DNA of 64,000 nt from NCBI GenBank assembly GCA_963789015.1, contig CAWBIU010000002.1, positions 62,001 to 126,000 on the forward strand, read 5' to 3'. This document shows, one piece after another, positions 52,132-60,450 of this stretch (position 1 is its first letter; every line of letters begins with the position of its first letter). Made by a program: the position numbers and the translations under genes. A model generated the notes under the pieces. That model was not told the DNA's origin. It saw nothing but the letters and a program-made list of their open reading frames with translations, and searched no databases. This stretch comes from JAOPZW01 sp963789015 (GTDB lineage: Bacteria; Actinomycetota; Thermoleophilia; Solirubrobacterales; Solirubrobacteraceae).

Positions 52132-52602
52132 GTGTTGTCGCTCTCGCTTCCCAGGCGCGCCGGCCAGCCGCCGAGCACGACGCCGACCAATCCCCACCAG
52201 CAGCTCGATCAGCTCCCCGGCGATCCCTCGCTCCGAGAGAGGCTCGCGGCATGGGCGTTCGCTCTCCCCGGGGTGACCGAGCAGCCCAGTGGGATCTCCG
52301 TCCCGGGCGCCCGGGCGCTGGTCCTCGCCGAAGGTGAGCCCACTGGGCCGCCCGAGGCCTTCATGGTCGGCCGCGAGTTCGCTCACTTCCACCCTGAGCC
52401 GGACCTCAGCATGCACGCCATCCTGCCGCCGGAGCTCGCCAACGCTGCGATCGACGCCGGTTGGGCGGAGATGCACCCCGTCGCCCGGCGGGGACTGATC
52501 CCGCCGACCGCCGTGATGCTCTTCGCTCCGCGCGACCCGGACGAGGTCGAGGTCGTGAAGGGACTGCTGAGCGCCTCGCACGAGTTCGCGCGACCGGCGT
52601 AG
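52132..52602 (+). CDS. DUF5519 (luciferase-domain family) protein
   Basis: 156 residues with a GTG start. The C-terminal half (LANAAIDAGWAEMHPVARRG, IPPTAVMLFAPRDPDEVEVV) matches small proteins annotated as luciferase-domain/DUF5519, and FMVGREFAHFHPEPDLSMHA precedes it. The family name comes from distant relatives; no light-emitting or flavin activity is implied. It is divergent from the FucP-type permease and may share its promoter region. Confidence 0.7.
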   Translation: MLSLSLPRRAGQPPSTTPTNPHQQLDQLPGDPSLRERLAAWAFALPGVTEQPSGISVPGARALVLAEGEPTGPPEAFMVGREFAHFHPEPDLSMHAILPPELANAAIDAGWAEMHPVARRGLIPPTAVMLFAPRDPDEVEVVKGLLSASHEFARPA

Positions 52603-52652
52603 CCGCGCCGTTCACCCGGGCGCGGCGGCGCCGCGCCCGGGACGTGCGGCGA

Positions 52653-53084
52653 TCAGCCTTCGATGTACGCCTGGACCTCGATCTCGAGGATCCAGTCGGG
52701 TGACACGAGGCTCGAGACCTCGACCGACGTGCAGACCGGGAAGGGCTCCTCGAAGAACTCCCGCCGCACCCACTCGTAGTCGTAGTAGTAGTGCATGTCG
52801 GTCACGAACACGTTGGCGACGACGACGTCGGCCATCGTCCCGCCGGCGCCCTCGATCACCTCCTTGATGTTCGAGAGCACCTGTCGCCACTGCGCCTCGG
52901 GATCGGGGGTACCGGGCGTGAACGGTGACGGCGGGTCGCCGCGCCCGACGGTCTTGCCCGCGTTGTAGTCGACCGCGGTGATGCCGGACAGGAAGAGCCA
53001 CGGGCCGACCTTGATGCCCGGGCTCCACGCCCGGCCGCCCAGGCCCCCCTTGTAGCCCGGCGTCGTGATCAGCTGCTTCTCCAT
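52653..53084 (-). CDS. RidA family protein (Arg to Ser)
   Basis: 143 residues, ATG after AAAGAGGAGG. Rid core: GPWLFLSGITAVDY, GTMADVVVANVFVTDMHYYY and CTSVEVSSLVSPDWILEIEV. The catalytic Arg of RidA is Ser. It is the last gene of the minus-strand operon beginning at 60058 (49 bp after the dehydrogenase), so its substrate should be an intermediate of the compound imported by the Liv-type transporter. Confidence 0.9.
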   Translation of the reverse strand: MEKQLITTPGYKGGLGGRAWSPGIKVGPWLFLSGITAVDYNAGKTVGRGDPPSPFTPGTPDPEAQWRQVLSNIKEVIEGAGGTMADVVVANVFVTDMHYYYDYEWVRREFFEEPFPVCTSVEVSSLVSPDWILEIEVQAYIEG

Positions 53085-53133
53085 CGATCCTCCTCTTTGG
53101 TTGGACACAGCAGCGCCCGTCGTGCCGGCGGGC

Positions 53134-54201
53134 TCAGGGCTTGATGGCGACCTTGAAGACGCCGTCGCGCTTCTCGCGGAACAGGTCGATCGCGGTGTCG
53201 ATCTCCTCGAGCGCGAATGTGTGCGTGATGTAGGAGTCGAGCGTCAGTCGCCCGCTGTCGGCCATGGCGAGCAACCGGCGCCCGCGGTCCTTGCCACCCG
53301 GCGCGGCGGTCGTGATGATCCGCTTGTCGCCGATACCGCCCATGAACTCGTCGATCCCGAGGGGCAGCGTCAGCGCGGCGTCCGAGATCCCGTAGTTGCC
53401 GATGCTCGAGAGCGTCCCGGCGGGGCGCGTCAGCCGGAGCGCCGTCAGGAACGTGGCCGGGACGCCGACGGCCTCGATCGCCACGTCGGCCATGCGCCCG
53501 TTCGTGAGGCGGCGGACCTCCTCCACGGGGTCCGTCTCCCCGGAGTGCACGGTCGCGTCCGCGCCCATCCGCCGTGCCCGCTCGAGCCGGTCGGCCATCG
53601 CGTCGATGACGATGATCTGCGCCGCGCCGCACAGGCCGGCGGCGACGGTGGCCGAGAGGCCCACGGGACCCTGCCCGACGATCGCCACCGTGTCGCCCAG
53701 CCTGATGCCCGACCGCTCGACGCCCGCGACCCCGGTCGACCCGACACAGCAGAGCATCACCGCCTGCTCATCGCTCACGCTGTCCGGGATGGGGACGAGA
53801 TTGGCGGCGGCGAACGGGACCACCGCGTACTCGGCGTGCCCGCCGTTGCGCAGCACGCCGAAGTGGAAGGCGTTGATCGAGCCGCCGGTCTGACAGCCCT
53901 GGCCGTTCGGGTTGCCGAGGCACTCCGGACACTCGCCACACGGCGTGTCTGCGTGGACGAAGACGCGTTGACCGGCGCTGAACCCGTGGACGCCCGGTCC
54001 TCCCTCGACGAACTGACCGACGAGCTCGTGGCCGATCACGCGCCCGGGCTCGACCGGTAGGCGGCCGTCGATGATCTTGAGGTCGGTGGCGCAGATCGAC
54101 GCGGTGGTCACCTTGACCAGAGCCTCGCCGTGCCCCGGCGAGGGCATCTCGATGTCGCGCAGCTCCGCTCTGCCGTTGCCCGCGCTCACGTACGCCTTCA
54201 C
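53134..54201 (-). CDS. Zinc-dependent medium-chain alcohol/polyol dehydrogenase
   Basis: This 355-residue MDR-family protein has catalytic zinc ligands Cys in ASICATDLK and the GHELVGQ Glu pair, and a structural-zinc-like lobe (PCGECPECLGNPNGQGC). Rossmann motif AIVGQGPVGLSATVAAGLCG is followed by an acidic VIDA (Asp), favouring NAD+. Family members oxidise secondary alcohols, threonine or sugar alcohols. Co-transcribed with the Liv-type importer upstream and the Rid gene downstream. Confidence 0.9.
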   Translation of the reverse strand: MKAYVSAGNGRAELRDIEMPSPGHGEALVKVTTASICATDLKIIDGRLPVEPGRVIGHELVGQFVEGGPGVHGFSAGQRVFVHADTPCGECPECLGNPNGQGCQTGGSINAFHFGVLRNGGHAEYAVVPFAAANLVPIPDSVSDEQAVMLCCVGSTGVAGVERSGIRLGDTVAIVGQGPVGLSATVAAGLCGAAQIIVIDAMADRLERARRMGADATVHSGETDPVEEVRRLTNGRMADVAIEAVGVPATFLTALRLTRPAGTLSSIGNYGISDAALTLPLGIDEFMGGIGDKRIITTAAPGGKDRGRRLLAMADSGRLTLDSYITHTFALEEIDTAIDLFREKRDGVFKVAIKP

Positions 54202-54223
54202 AGTCGCTCCCCTTCCGCCGCTC

Positions 54224-54919
54224 TCAGCCGACGCCGATGAACTGCTGGTGGATGTCGTCGCGGCGAGCGAACTCGTCGCGGGTGCCGTCGTAGACCACCC
54301 GGCCCTTGCCCATCACGAAGACCCGGTCCGCGACCTCCAGGGCGAGTGGCATCTCGGGCAGCACGGCGAGGACCGCGATGCCTCCGGCCGCGCGCAGCTG
54401 CTTGATGACGTCGAGCATGATCTCGACGTAGCGCGGCGCGAGCCCCTCGGTGGGCTCGTCCATGAGCAGGCACCGCGGCTCGGTGCGCAGCGCGCGCGCC
54501 GTGGCCAGCATCGACTGCTCGCCGCCCGAGAGGTGGGCCGCGCGTCGGTCGATGCACTCGCGCAGGGGAGGGAAGAGCTCGAAGATCCGCTCCAACGACC
54601 AGGTCGGCGCCGGCCGGCGGACCGCGGTGAGATGCTCGCGCACCGTCAGCGACGGGAAGATGCGCCGGCCCTGGGGCACGAGCCCGACGCCGAGATGCGC
54701 GATCTGGTCGGTCCGCAGCCGCGTCACGTCCCGGCCGTCGAACGTCACCGTGCCGCTCCGCGCCGGCGTGAGCCCCATGATGGTCCGGACCGTGGTGGTC
54801 TTGCCGACGCCGTTGCGCCCCATGAGGACGGTGACCGCGCCGGCGCTCGCCTGCAGGGACGTCCCGTGCAGGACGTAGCTGTCCCCGTAGTACGTATGGA
54901 CCTCGTCGACGGCGAGCAT
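54224..54919 (-). CDS. livF: Branched-chain amino acid-type ABC transporter ATPase (LivF)
   Basis: This 231-residue ATPase has Walker A GRNGVGKTTT, Q loop GLVPQGRRIFPSLTV, signature HLSGGEQSMLATARAL and Walker B LLMDEPTEGLAP. LivF/UrtE type by length and by PSLTVREHL. It pairs with the LivG domain of the fused gene upstream, whose stop overlaps this ATG by one base (TGATG). Confidence 0.92.
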   Translation of the reverse strand: MLAVDEVHTYYGDSYVLHGTSLQASAGAVTVLMGRNGVGKTTTVRTIMGLTPARSGTVTFDGRDVTRLRTDQIAHLGVGLVPQGRRIFPSLTVREHLTAVRRPAPTWSLERIFELFPPLRECIDRRAAHLSGGEQSMLATARALRTEPRCLLMDEPTEGLAPRYVEIMLDVIKQLRAAGGIAVLAVLPEMPLALEVADRVFVMGKGRVVYDGTRDEFARRDDIHQQFIGVG

Positions 54920-56823
54920 CAGCGCGCCTGCGCCTCGTCGACGGCCGGGGCGGCGTGTGGGCGGTCCGCTCGACCGGCGCCCGAGCCGAAGTACAGCTCG
55001 CGCACCTCGGGGTTCTCGCGGACCGCGGGTGCGTCGTCGTCGACGATCACCCGTCCCTCGTGGAGGACGACGACACGATCGACGACCTGGAAGATCAGCT
55101 CGAGGTTGTGCTCGACGATCAGGAGCGTGAGCTCGGCGGGCAGCGCGCGAAGCAGCCGCACCATCGCCGGCGTCTCGGACTGGGCCAGCCCGGCCGTGGG
55201 CTCGTCGAGGAGCAGGAGCGCCGGCTCGGAGGCGAGCGCCAGCGCGACCTCCACCTGGCGCTGGTGGCCGTAGGAGAGGTAACGCACCTGCACGTCGGCC
55301 ATCTCGCGGATGCCCACCGCGGCGAGGAGCTCGTGCGCCCGCTCGAGCAGGTCATCGAGCTTGCGCACGCGGCGCCACATCACCAGCTGCAGGTGCCGGT
55401 AGCGGCGGCCGAGCAACGCCACCACGACGTTCTCGACCGCGGTCAGTCCCGGATACAGGGTCGTGACCTGGAAGGTGCGCGCGAGGCCCAGGTCGGTCCG
55501 CTTGTTCGCGGGCAGGCGCGTGACGTCCTGGCCGGCGACCAGGATGTGGCCGCTCGTCGGTCGCTGCAGTCCACTGATGGTGTGGAACAGCGTCGTCTTG
55601 CCCGCGCCGTTGAGGCCGATGATCCCCACCCGCTCACCGGCCCGGACCGTCATGCTCACGCCGGTGAGGACCTTCACATCGCCGAAGGACTTGCTCACCT
55701 CGTCGACGTCGAGCACCGTCTCGCCGCCTGAGGGCCTCGCCGGAGGGGTGACCGTCGTCACCCGCTCGACCTCGGCGCCCTCGACCGCCGCGGGCGGTGG
55801 AAGCGGTGTCCCCGCCGGGACGCCGTCGGCCGCAACCTCTCCGTCGGCGGACGGGGTCGCGCGTCGCGCGCGCACGCGCGAGGCCACGCGGTCGGCCAGC
55901 CCGACCAGGCCGCCGGGCAGCCAGATCGTGCCGGCGATGTAGATGACGCCCAGGACGAGCAACCAGCCGTCCTTGAGCTGCGTGCTGAGCTCGTACTGGA
56001 GCGTCTGGATCCCGAACGCGCCGACGATCGGCCCCCAGAACGTGCCCGTCCCACCGAGGATCACCATCAGCATGACCTGGAACGAGGACGTCAGCGACAG
56101 ATCCTCGGTGCTGACGAACCCGTTGTAAGCCGCGCTCAGCTCGCCCGCGACGGCCGCCATGAAGCCGGCGATCACGAAGACGACCCACTTGTGCCGGTAC
56201 GTCTGGAAGCCGAGCGTCGTCGAGCGCAGTTCGCGCTCGCGGATCGCCTTCAGCGAGAGCCCGAAGGGACTCTCGATGATGAGGTGCGCCGCCAGGCCGA
56301 CGACGACCAGGATGACCAGGGCGAACCAGTAGAACGGCGCCGGGTCGACGAGCCAGTCGAACGGCATGGTGACGCCGCTCAGCCCGTTGGCGCCGCCCGT
56401 GAGGTCCCCCCACCGGTTCGCGGCGCCCCACAGGACCTGCCCGAGCGCCAGCGTGATGAGCAGGAAGTACAGCCCTCGTAGCCGCACGGCGATCAGCCCG
56501 AACGCCCCGGCCAGCGCGGTCGCCGCCGCGAGGCCCGCCGGTGCCGCGAGCGCCCAGCTCGTCCCGTATGTCGCCGTGAGGATGCCCACGACGTACGCCG
56601 CCATCCCGAAGAACGCCGCCTGCCCCAGCGAGTCGAGGCCGGTGTAGCCCATCAGCAGGTTCAGGCCGATCGCGAAGATCGACGCGATGACGGCGAGCGT
56701 CGCGATGTCCAGCCAGTACGGCGGGATGTAGAACGGCAGCGACGCGCCGAACACGACGACCGCGACGGCTCGTGCCGATGCTCGCCGTCCAGGCGCCCGC
56801 CGTGGCGTCGCGCTAGAGCTCAC
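54919..56823 (-). CDS. Fused LivM permease - LivG ATPase
   Basis: 634 residues, GTG start. Residues 1-310 are a LivM permease with about ten helices and the family signature GLNLLMGYTGLDSLGQAAFF near residue 53. Residues ~375-610 are a LivG ATPase with Walker A GLNGAGKTTL, signature LSYGHQRQVEVALAL and Walker B LLLLDEPTAGLAQ. A ~65-residue polar linker joins them. In most bacteria LivM and LivG are separate; fusion fixes one ATPase domain per permease subunit. The 11-bp overlap with livH and one-base overlap with livF show tight coupling. Confidence 0.92.
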   Translation of the reverse strand: MSSSATPRRAPGRRASARAVAVVVFGASLPFYIPPYWLDIATLAVIASIFAIGLNLLMGYTGLDSLGQAAFFGMAAYVVGILTATYGTSWALAAPAGLAAATALAGAFGLIAVRLRGLYFLLITLALGQVLWGAANRWGDLTGGANGLSGVTMPFDWLVDPAPFYWFALVILVVVGLAAHLIIESPFGLSLKAIRERELRSTTLGFQTYRHKWVVFVIAGFMAAVAGELSAAYNGFVSTEDLSLTSSFQVMLMVILGGTGTFWGPIVGAFGIQTLQYELSTQLKDGWLLVLGVIYIAGTIWLPGGLVGLADRVASRVRARRATPSADGEVAADGVPAGTPLPPPAAVEGAEVERVTTVTPPARPSGGETVLDVDEVSKSFGDVKVLTGVSMTVRAGERVGIIGLNGAGKTTLFHTISGLQRPTSGHILVAGQDVTRLPANKRTDLGLARTFQVTTLYPGLTAVENVVVALLGRRYRHLQLVMWRRVRKLDDLLERAHELLAAVGIREMADVQVRYLSYGHQRQVEVALALASEPALLLLDEPTAGLAQSETPAMVRLLRALPAELTLLIVEHNLELIFQVVDRVVVLHEGRVIVDDDAPAVRENPEVRELYFGSGAGRADRPHAAPAVDEAQAR

Positions 56824-57670
56824 CGGCGACAGGGCGCCCGAGGAGGCCGCGCGGGCGGATCGTGAGGATCAGGATCATCGGCGCGAACAGCACGAAGTAC
56901 GAGTACTGCGGGAACAGCCCGAGCCCGACGGAGTTGAGGATCCCGACCGCCATGCTGCCGACGAACGCGCCGGCCAGGCTGCCCATGCCGCCGAGCACCA
57001 CCACGACGAGCGTGAGCGTGAGCACCTCGAACTGCACGCCCTGGTACGTGCCGAGGATGGGACCGCCGAGCACCCCCGCCAGGCCGGCGAGCAGCCCCGA
57101 GAACGCGAAGACGCCGACGAACAGCCACTCGACGTTGACGCCCATGCTGCGCGCCATCTCCTTGTCGTCCACGGCGGCGCGGACGATCGCGCCGATCCGG
57201 GTGCGATCGACCAGATACCACAGCAGCAGGGCGAGGACGACGGCGACGGCGATGAGGAACAGCCGGTAGTTCGTGATGGAGATCGAGCCGAGCGTCGTCG
57301 AGCCCGTCAGGTGCTCGGGAGTCGGGAGCGTCTCGGGATAGCCGCCCCAGATCAGTCGCGTGGCCTCGGCGATGACGATCGTGAGCCCGAAGGTCGAGAG
57401 GACCTGCGGCAGCGGATCGAGGTCGAAGCGGCTCAGGATCAGCCGTTGCACCGCTGCGGCGAGGACCATGATCGACAGGCCCGCGACCAGGAGCGCCGGG
57501 ATGAACCCGACGCGCTCCTGGACGGAGATCCCGATGTACACGGCGAGCATGTAGAACGCGCCGTGGGCGATGTTGACGATCCGGATGACACCGAGGGCGA
57601 GCGAGAACCCGCTCGCCAGGACGAACAGGACGGCGCCGAACGCGATGCCGTTGACGACGTCGCCGATCAC
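56813..57670 (-). CDS. livH: Branched-chain amino acid-type ABC transporter permease (LivH)
   Basis: This 285-residue membrane protein has about eight helices. LivH signature FSLALGVIRIVNIAHGAFYM is at residues 22-41, and VVVVLGGMGSLAGAFVGSMA is near the end. Partner of the fused LivM-LivG protein. The gene is 4 bp after the binding-protein stop and overlaps the next gene by 11 bp. Confidence 0.93.
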   Translation of the reverse strand: MIGDVVNGIAFGAVLFVLASGFSLALGVIRIVNIAHGAFYMLAVYIGISVQERVGFIPALLVAGLSIMVLAAAVQRLILSRFDLDPLPQVLSTFGLTIVIAEATRLIWGGYPETLPTPEHLTGSTTLGSISITNYRLFLIAVAVVLALLLWYLVDRTRIGAIVRAAVDDKEMARSMGVNVEWLFVGVFAFSGLLAGLAGVLGGPILGTYQGVQFEVLTLTLVVVVLGGMGSLAGAFVGSMAVGILNSVGLGLFPQYSYFVLFAPMILILTIRPRGLLGRPVAGEL

Positions 57671-57674
57671 CGCG

Positions 57675-58955
57675 CTACTCGATCGGCGGGTAGCTGCGCG
57701 AGAACACCGGGTGGGCGAGGAACTCCTCCGGAGACTCGGTCCAGAACTGGCTGGCGTTCGGGATCGTCTCGAGGATCTCCTTGCTGCCGGGCTTGTCGAC
57801 GCGGAAGATGTAGAGCGTCATCCGCGCGTTGTGGTGGTCGTCCATCGACAGCGGCCCGTGCGGCGTGGTGATCTTCGCGGCGACGAAGTCGTTGATGAAC
57901 TCCTCGGGGTTGTCGCGGATCCATCCCGGGATGTCCTCAGCCTTCTCTCCACCGTCGATCCGCTTCTTGATCGCGGCGTCGATCATCGCGGCCGTGACGT
58001 AGGTGGACTCGCCCCAGTAGGACGGTGTGGCGCCGTCGTAGGCCGCCCGGTAGGCGTCGACGAACTTCTTCGCGCTGGGCAGCGACTGGGCGTACTCGTG
58101 GACGGTGACGATGCCCACGGGATCCGATCCGGGCATCGCCCGAAGGGCGTCCTCGTCGGTGATGTCAGGGCCGCCGATGAGCTTGACCTTGCCCTTCAGC
58201 GGTGAGTCGTTGAAGTCCTTGACGAAGCGCGGGATGAAGGCGCCGATCAGCATCGCGTAGACGGCGTCGACGTCGGACGGCAGCTGGCGCACGTACGGCG
58301 TGAGATCGGTCGCGTCGAGCGGCACCCAGATCTTCTTGGTGACCTGACCGCCGGCGGCCTGGAAGGCGTGCTGGAAGCCGCCCGCCGACTCCCAGCCGTA
58401 GGCGTAGTCCTGGGCGATGATCGCGACCTTGCGCAGATTCATCTTCTTGTAGGCGTAGTCGCCGAGGTACAGGTTGGGCTGACTGCTGGTCATGTTGGGC
58501 CGCGCGAAGAGCGGCGACAGCTTGCGCTGCGTCAGATCGTCGGCGGACGAGATCGGCGTGACGAAGGCGATCTTGTTGGCCTTGGCGACGTCGATGGTCG
58601 CCAGCGACTCGAGGGCCAGGGCGCCACCGCCGAGGAGGTGCACACGGTCCTGGCGGATCAGCTTGCGCGACTTCGCGATGACCGCGGCCGGCTCGGCCTG
58701 GGTGTCCTCGAAGAACAGCTTCGTCGGCACGCCCCCGAGCTTGCCGCCGTGCTCCTTGAGGTACAGGTTGTAGCCGTTGACCATCTCCTTCGCCTGGGCG
58801 GCGATCGGGCCGGTGAGCGCGAGCGGCACGCCGACCTTCAGCGTCTCGCCCCCGCCTCCACCCGCGTCGTCGCCGGTCGAGCCGCATGCGGCAAGTCCGC
58901 CGATGGTTGCTGCGGTGGCGACGAGCGTTGCCACCCGCCGTGCTGTCGAACTCAT
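57675..58955 (-). CDS. Branched-chain amino acid-type substrate-binding lipoprotein (LivK-like)
   Basis: This 426-residue lipoprotein has a lipobox GLAAC with Cys at residue 24 and a Gly-rich tether. Type-1 binding fold of the LivJ/LivK/AmiC class: LKVGVPLALTGPIAAQAKEM, VHLLGGGALALESLATIDVA, VDAVYAMLIGAFIPRFVKDF. Proteins of this class bind amino acids, amides, urea or aromatic acids. The operon context (dehydrogenases, Rid protein) suggests a nitrogen-containing catabolic substrate. Its ATG overlaps the stop of the Gfo/Idh gene by 4 bp. Confidence 0.92.
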   Translation of the reverse strand: MSSTARRVATLVATAATIGGLAACGSTGDDAGGGGGETLKVGVPLALTGPIAAQAKEMVNGYNLYLKEHGGKLGGVPTKLFFEDTQAEPAAVIAKSRKLIRQDRVHLLGGGALALESLATIDVAKANKIAFVTPISSADDLTQRKLSPLFARPNMTSSQPNLYLGDYAYKKMNLRKVAIIAQDYAYGWESAGGFQHAFQAAGGQVTKKIWVPLDATDLTPYVRQLPSDVDAVYAMLIGAFIPRFVKDFNDSPLKGKVKLIGGPDITDEDALRAMPGSDPVGIVTVHEYAQSLPSAKKFVDAYRAAYDGATPSYWGESTYVTAAMIDAAIKKRIDGGEKAEDIPGWIRDNPEEFINDFVAAKITTPHGPLSMDDHHNARMTLYIFRVDKPGSKEILETIPNASQFWTESPEEFLAHPVFSRSYPPIE

Positions 58956-60058
58956 GTGACGCTCCCTTCTCTCCTCAGGGTTCTGCGGGGTGATGCGTCG
59001 GCATAGGCCAGGGCGTCGAAGTCCAGCTCGACGTCCCGGTGGTCAGCAGCGGATTCGTAGGCCGCGGTGAGCACGGCCATGAGGTGGCGCGCGTCGGCGC
59101 CGGGCACGGGCACGGGGCCAGTCCCGCGGGCCGCGCGCACGAAGTCGGCGATCTCGTGGATGTGCCCGTGGCCGAAGATCTCGTCCGCGCCGTCGGGCGG
59201 CGCCGGTTGATGAACCTCGGGCGGCGCGTAGCCGTCGCGGAACGACGCCAGGCGAAGCTGGTCGCCTTCGAGCATCACGTGGCCCTCGGTCCCGTGGAGC
59301 TCGATCCTCGTGCCCGTGAAGTCGTCCATGATCGGCGTCCCGTTGGTCGTCACGAGCGTCGCCATCGCGCCCGAGCGCAGGCGCAGGGCGACAGCCGCCG
59401 TGTCCTCGAAATCGAGCTCCGGGCGGCCGAGGTTGTCGGTCCATGCCTTGACGGCGGTCGCCGGGCCGGCGAACCAGAGGAGCAGGTCGAGGAAGTGGAT
59501 CGCCTGCGTGGTGAGGATGCCGCCGGCGGCCCGCCCCCGCCGGCCCCGCCATGGAGAAGAGCCGTCGTCGTTGCCCGTCAGCGCGCTGGAGTGCAGGACG
59601 GACCCCATCAGGATGCGTCCCAGCGCGCCGTCCTGGACCGCACGCCTGACGCGCATGTTGTCCGGGCCGTAGCGGTGGTTCATGACGAGGCTCAGCGCGC
59701 GCTCGCCGTCGCTGAACGCGGTGACCATCTCGTCGGCCTCCTCGACGGTGAGCGCCAGTGGCTTCTCGCAGAGGACGTGCTTGCCCGCGTGCGCGGCCGC
59801 GAGCACCGCGTCGTGGTGGAGGAAGTCCGGGAGGCAGACGGACACCGCATGGACGTCGTCGTCGGCCAGGAGGTCGCGGTAGTCCTCGTGCACACGGTCG
59901 ACCCCGAAGCGGGCCGCGAGCGCATCGGCGCGGGCGCGATCGCGGTCGGCGACGGCGACCAGCCGGACGCCCTCGTCCGCGAGCGCCCGGACGCCCCACG
60001 CGTGGGCGGCCGCCACCCATCCGCAGCCGATGATCCCGTACCCGAACGAGTCCGTCAC
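58952..60058 (-). CDS. Gfo/Idh/MocA family oxidoreductase
   Basis: This 368-residue protein has an N-terminal Rossmann domain (GYGIIGCGWVAAAHAWGVRA, GxGxxA-like) with the family active-site region CEKPLALTVEEADEM (Lys in EKP). A C-terminal alpha/beta domain carries GGILTTQAIHFLDLLLWFAG with the catalytic His. Members oxidise or reduce hydroxyl groups of sugars, inositols and related compounds with NAD(P). It is the first gene of the minus-strand importer operon and lies downstream of a good promoter candidate. Confidence 0.9.
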   Translation of the reverse strand: MTDSFGYGIIGCGWVAAAHAWGVRALADEGVRLVAVADRDRARADALAARFGVDRVHEDYRDLLADDDVHAVSVCLPDFLHHDAVLAAAHAGKHVLCEKPLALTVEEADEMVTAFSDGERALSLVMNHRYGPDNMRVRRAVQDGALGRILMGSVLHSSALTGNDDGSSPWRGRRGRAAGGILTTQAIHFLDLLLWFAGPATAVKAWTDNLGRPELDFEDTAAVALRLRSGAMATLVTTNGTPIMDDFTGTRIELHGTEGHVMLEGDQLRLASFRDGYAPPEVHQPAPPDGADEIFGHGHIHEIADFVRAARGTGPVPVPGADARHLMAVLTAAYESAADHRDVELDFDALAYADASPRRTLRREGSVT

Positions 60059-60114
60059 ACGAGCCCTCCATCAGCGCTTGTCACCCGAAGTGCTGCGAAA
60101 CGGGCCATGGAGCG

Positions 60115-60144
60115 ACACTAGCCTCGCCGTGACAACCGTTGCAA
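60115..60144 (-). promoter_or_regulatory. Sigma-70-like promoter for the Gfo-Liv-Rid operon
   Basis: On the minus strand TTGCAA (60144-60139) and TAGTGT (60120-60115) are separated by 18 bp and point at the Gfo/Idh start 57 bp downstream. The -35 hexamer is itself palindromic and sits in CCGTTGCAAG, like half-sites bound by LacI-type repressors; a LacI gene is 2 kb away. Assigned by consensus and position only. Confidence 0.45.
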
Positions 60145-60173
60145 GCCACTTAACGGACATGAGTGACACTCGT

Positions 60174-60194
60174 CATGTGGCCCATCGCCACATG
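60174..60194. promoter_or_regulatory. 8-bp inverted repeat in the 60059-60450 gap
   Basis: CATGTGGC (60174-60181) and GCCACATG (60187-60194) are perfect arms around CCATC. A second short symmetric site, GAGTGACACTC, is at 60161-60171. Both are upstream of the candidate promoter for the minus-strand operon and far (more than 250 bp) from the FolD-like start. They are candidate operator sites; the rest of this 392-bp gap shows no gene. Confidence 0.4.
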
Positions 60195-60450
60195 GGTGCG
60201 GCGCCTGGTCCATCTTTCGGCCGACGGCGACGCGCCGGGCGTTCAGGGCACCTGGCAGGTCATCCCCGCCGGGAACCGCCGGCGGCTCACCGCCGCGCGG
60301 TCGACGAGCGCCTCGTCGACGCGGTCGCGCGGGGCATGGATCGTCGTGTGGACCGGCGTCTCGCTCACGCACGCCATGCTCCCACAGCGCCGAGCGGGCT
60401 CAGATATCGTGCGCCCTCCGCCGCGCCCCGTCCTGCGCTCGTCGACTCTC

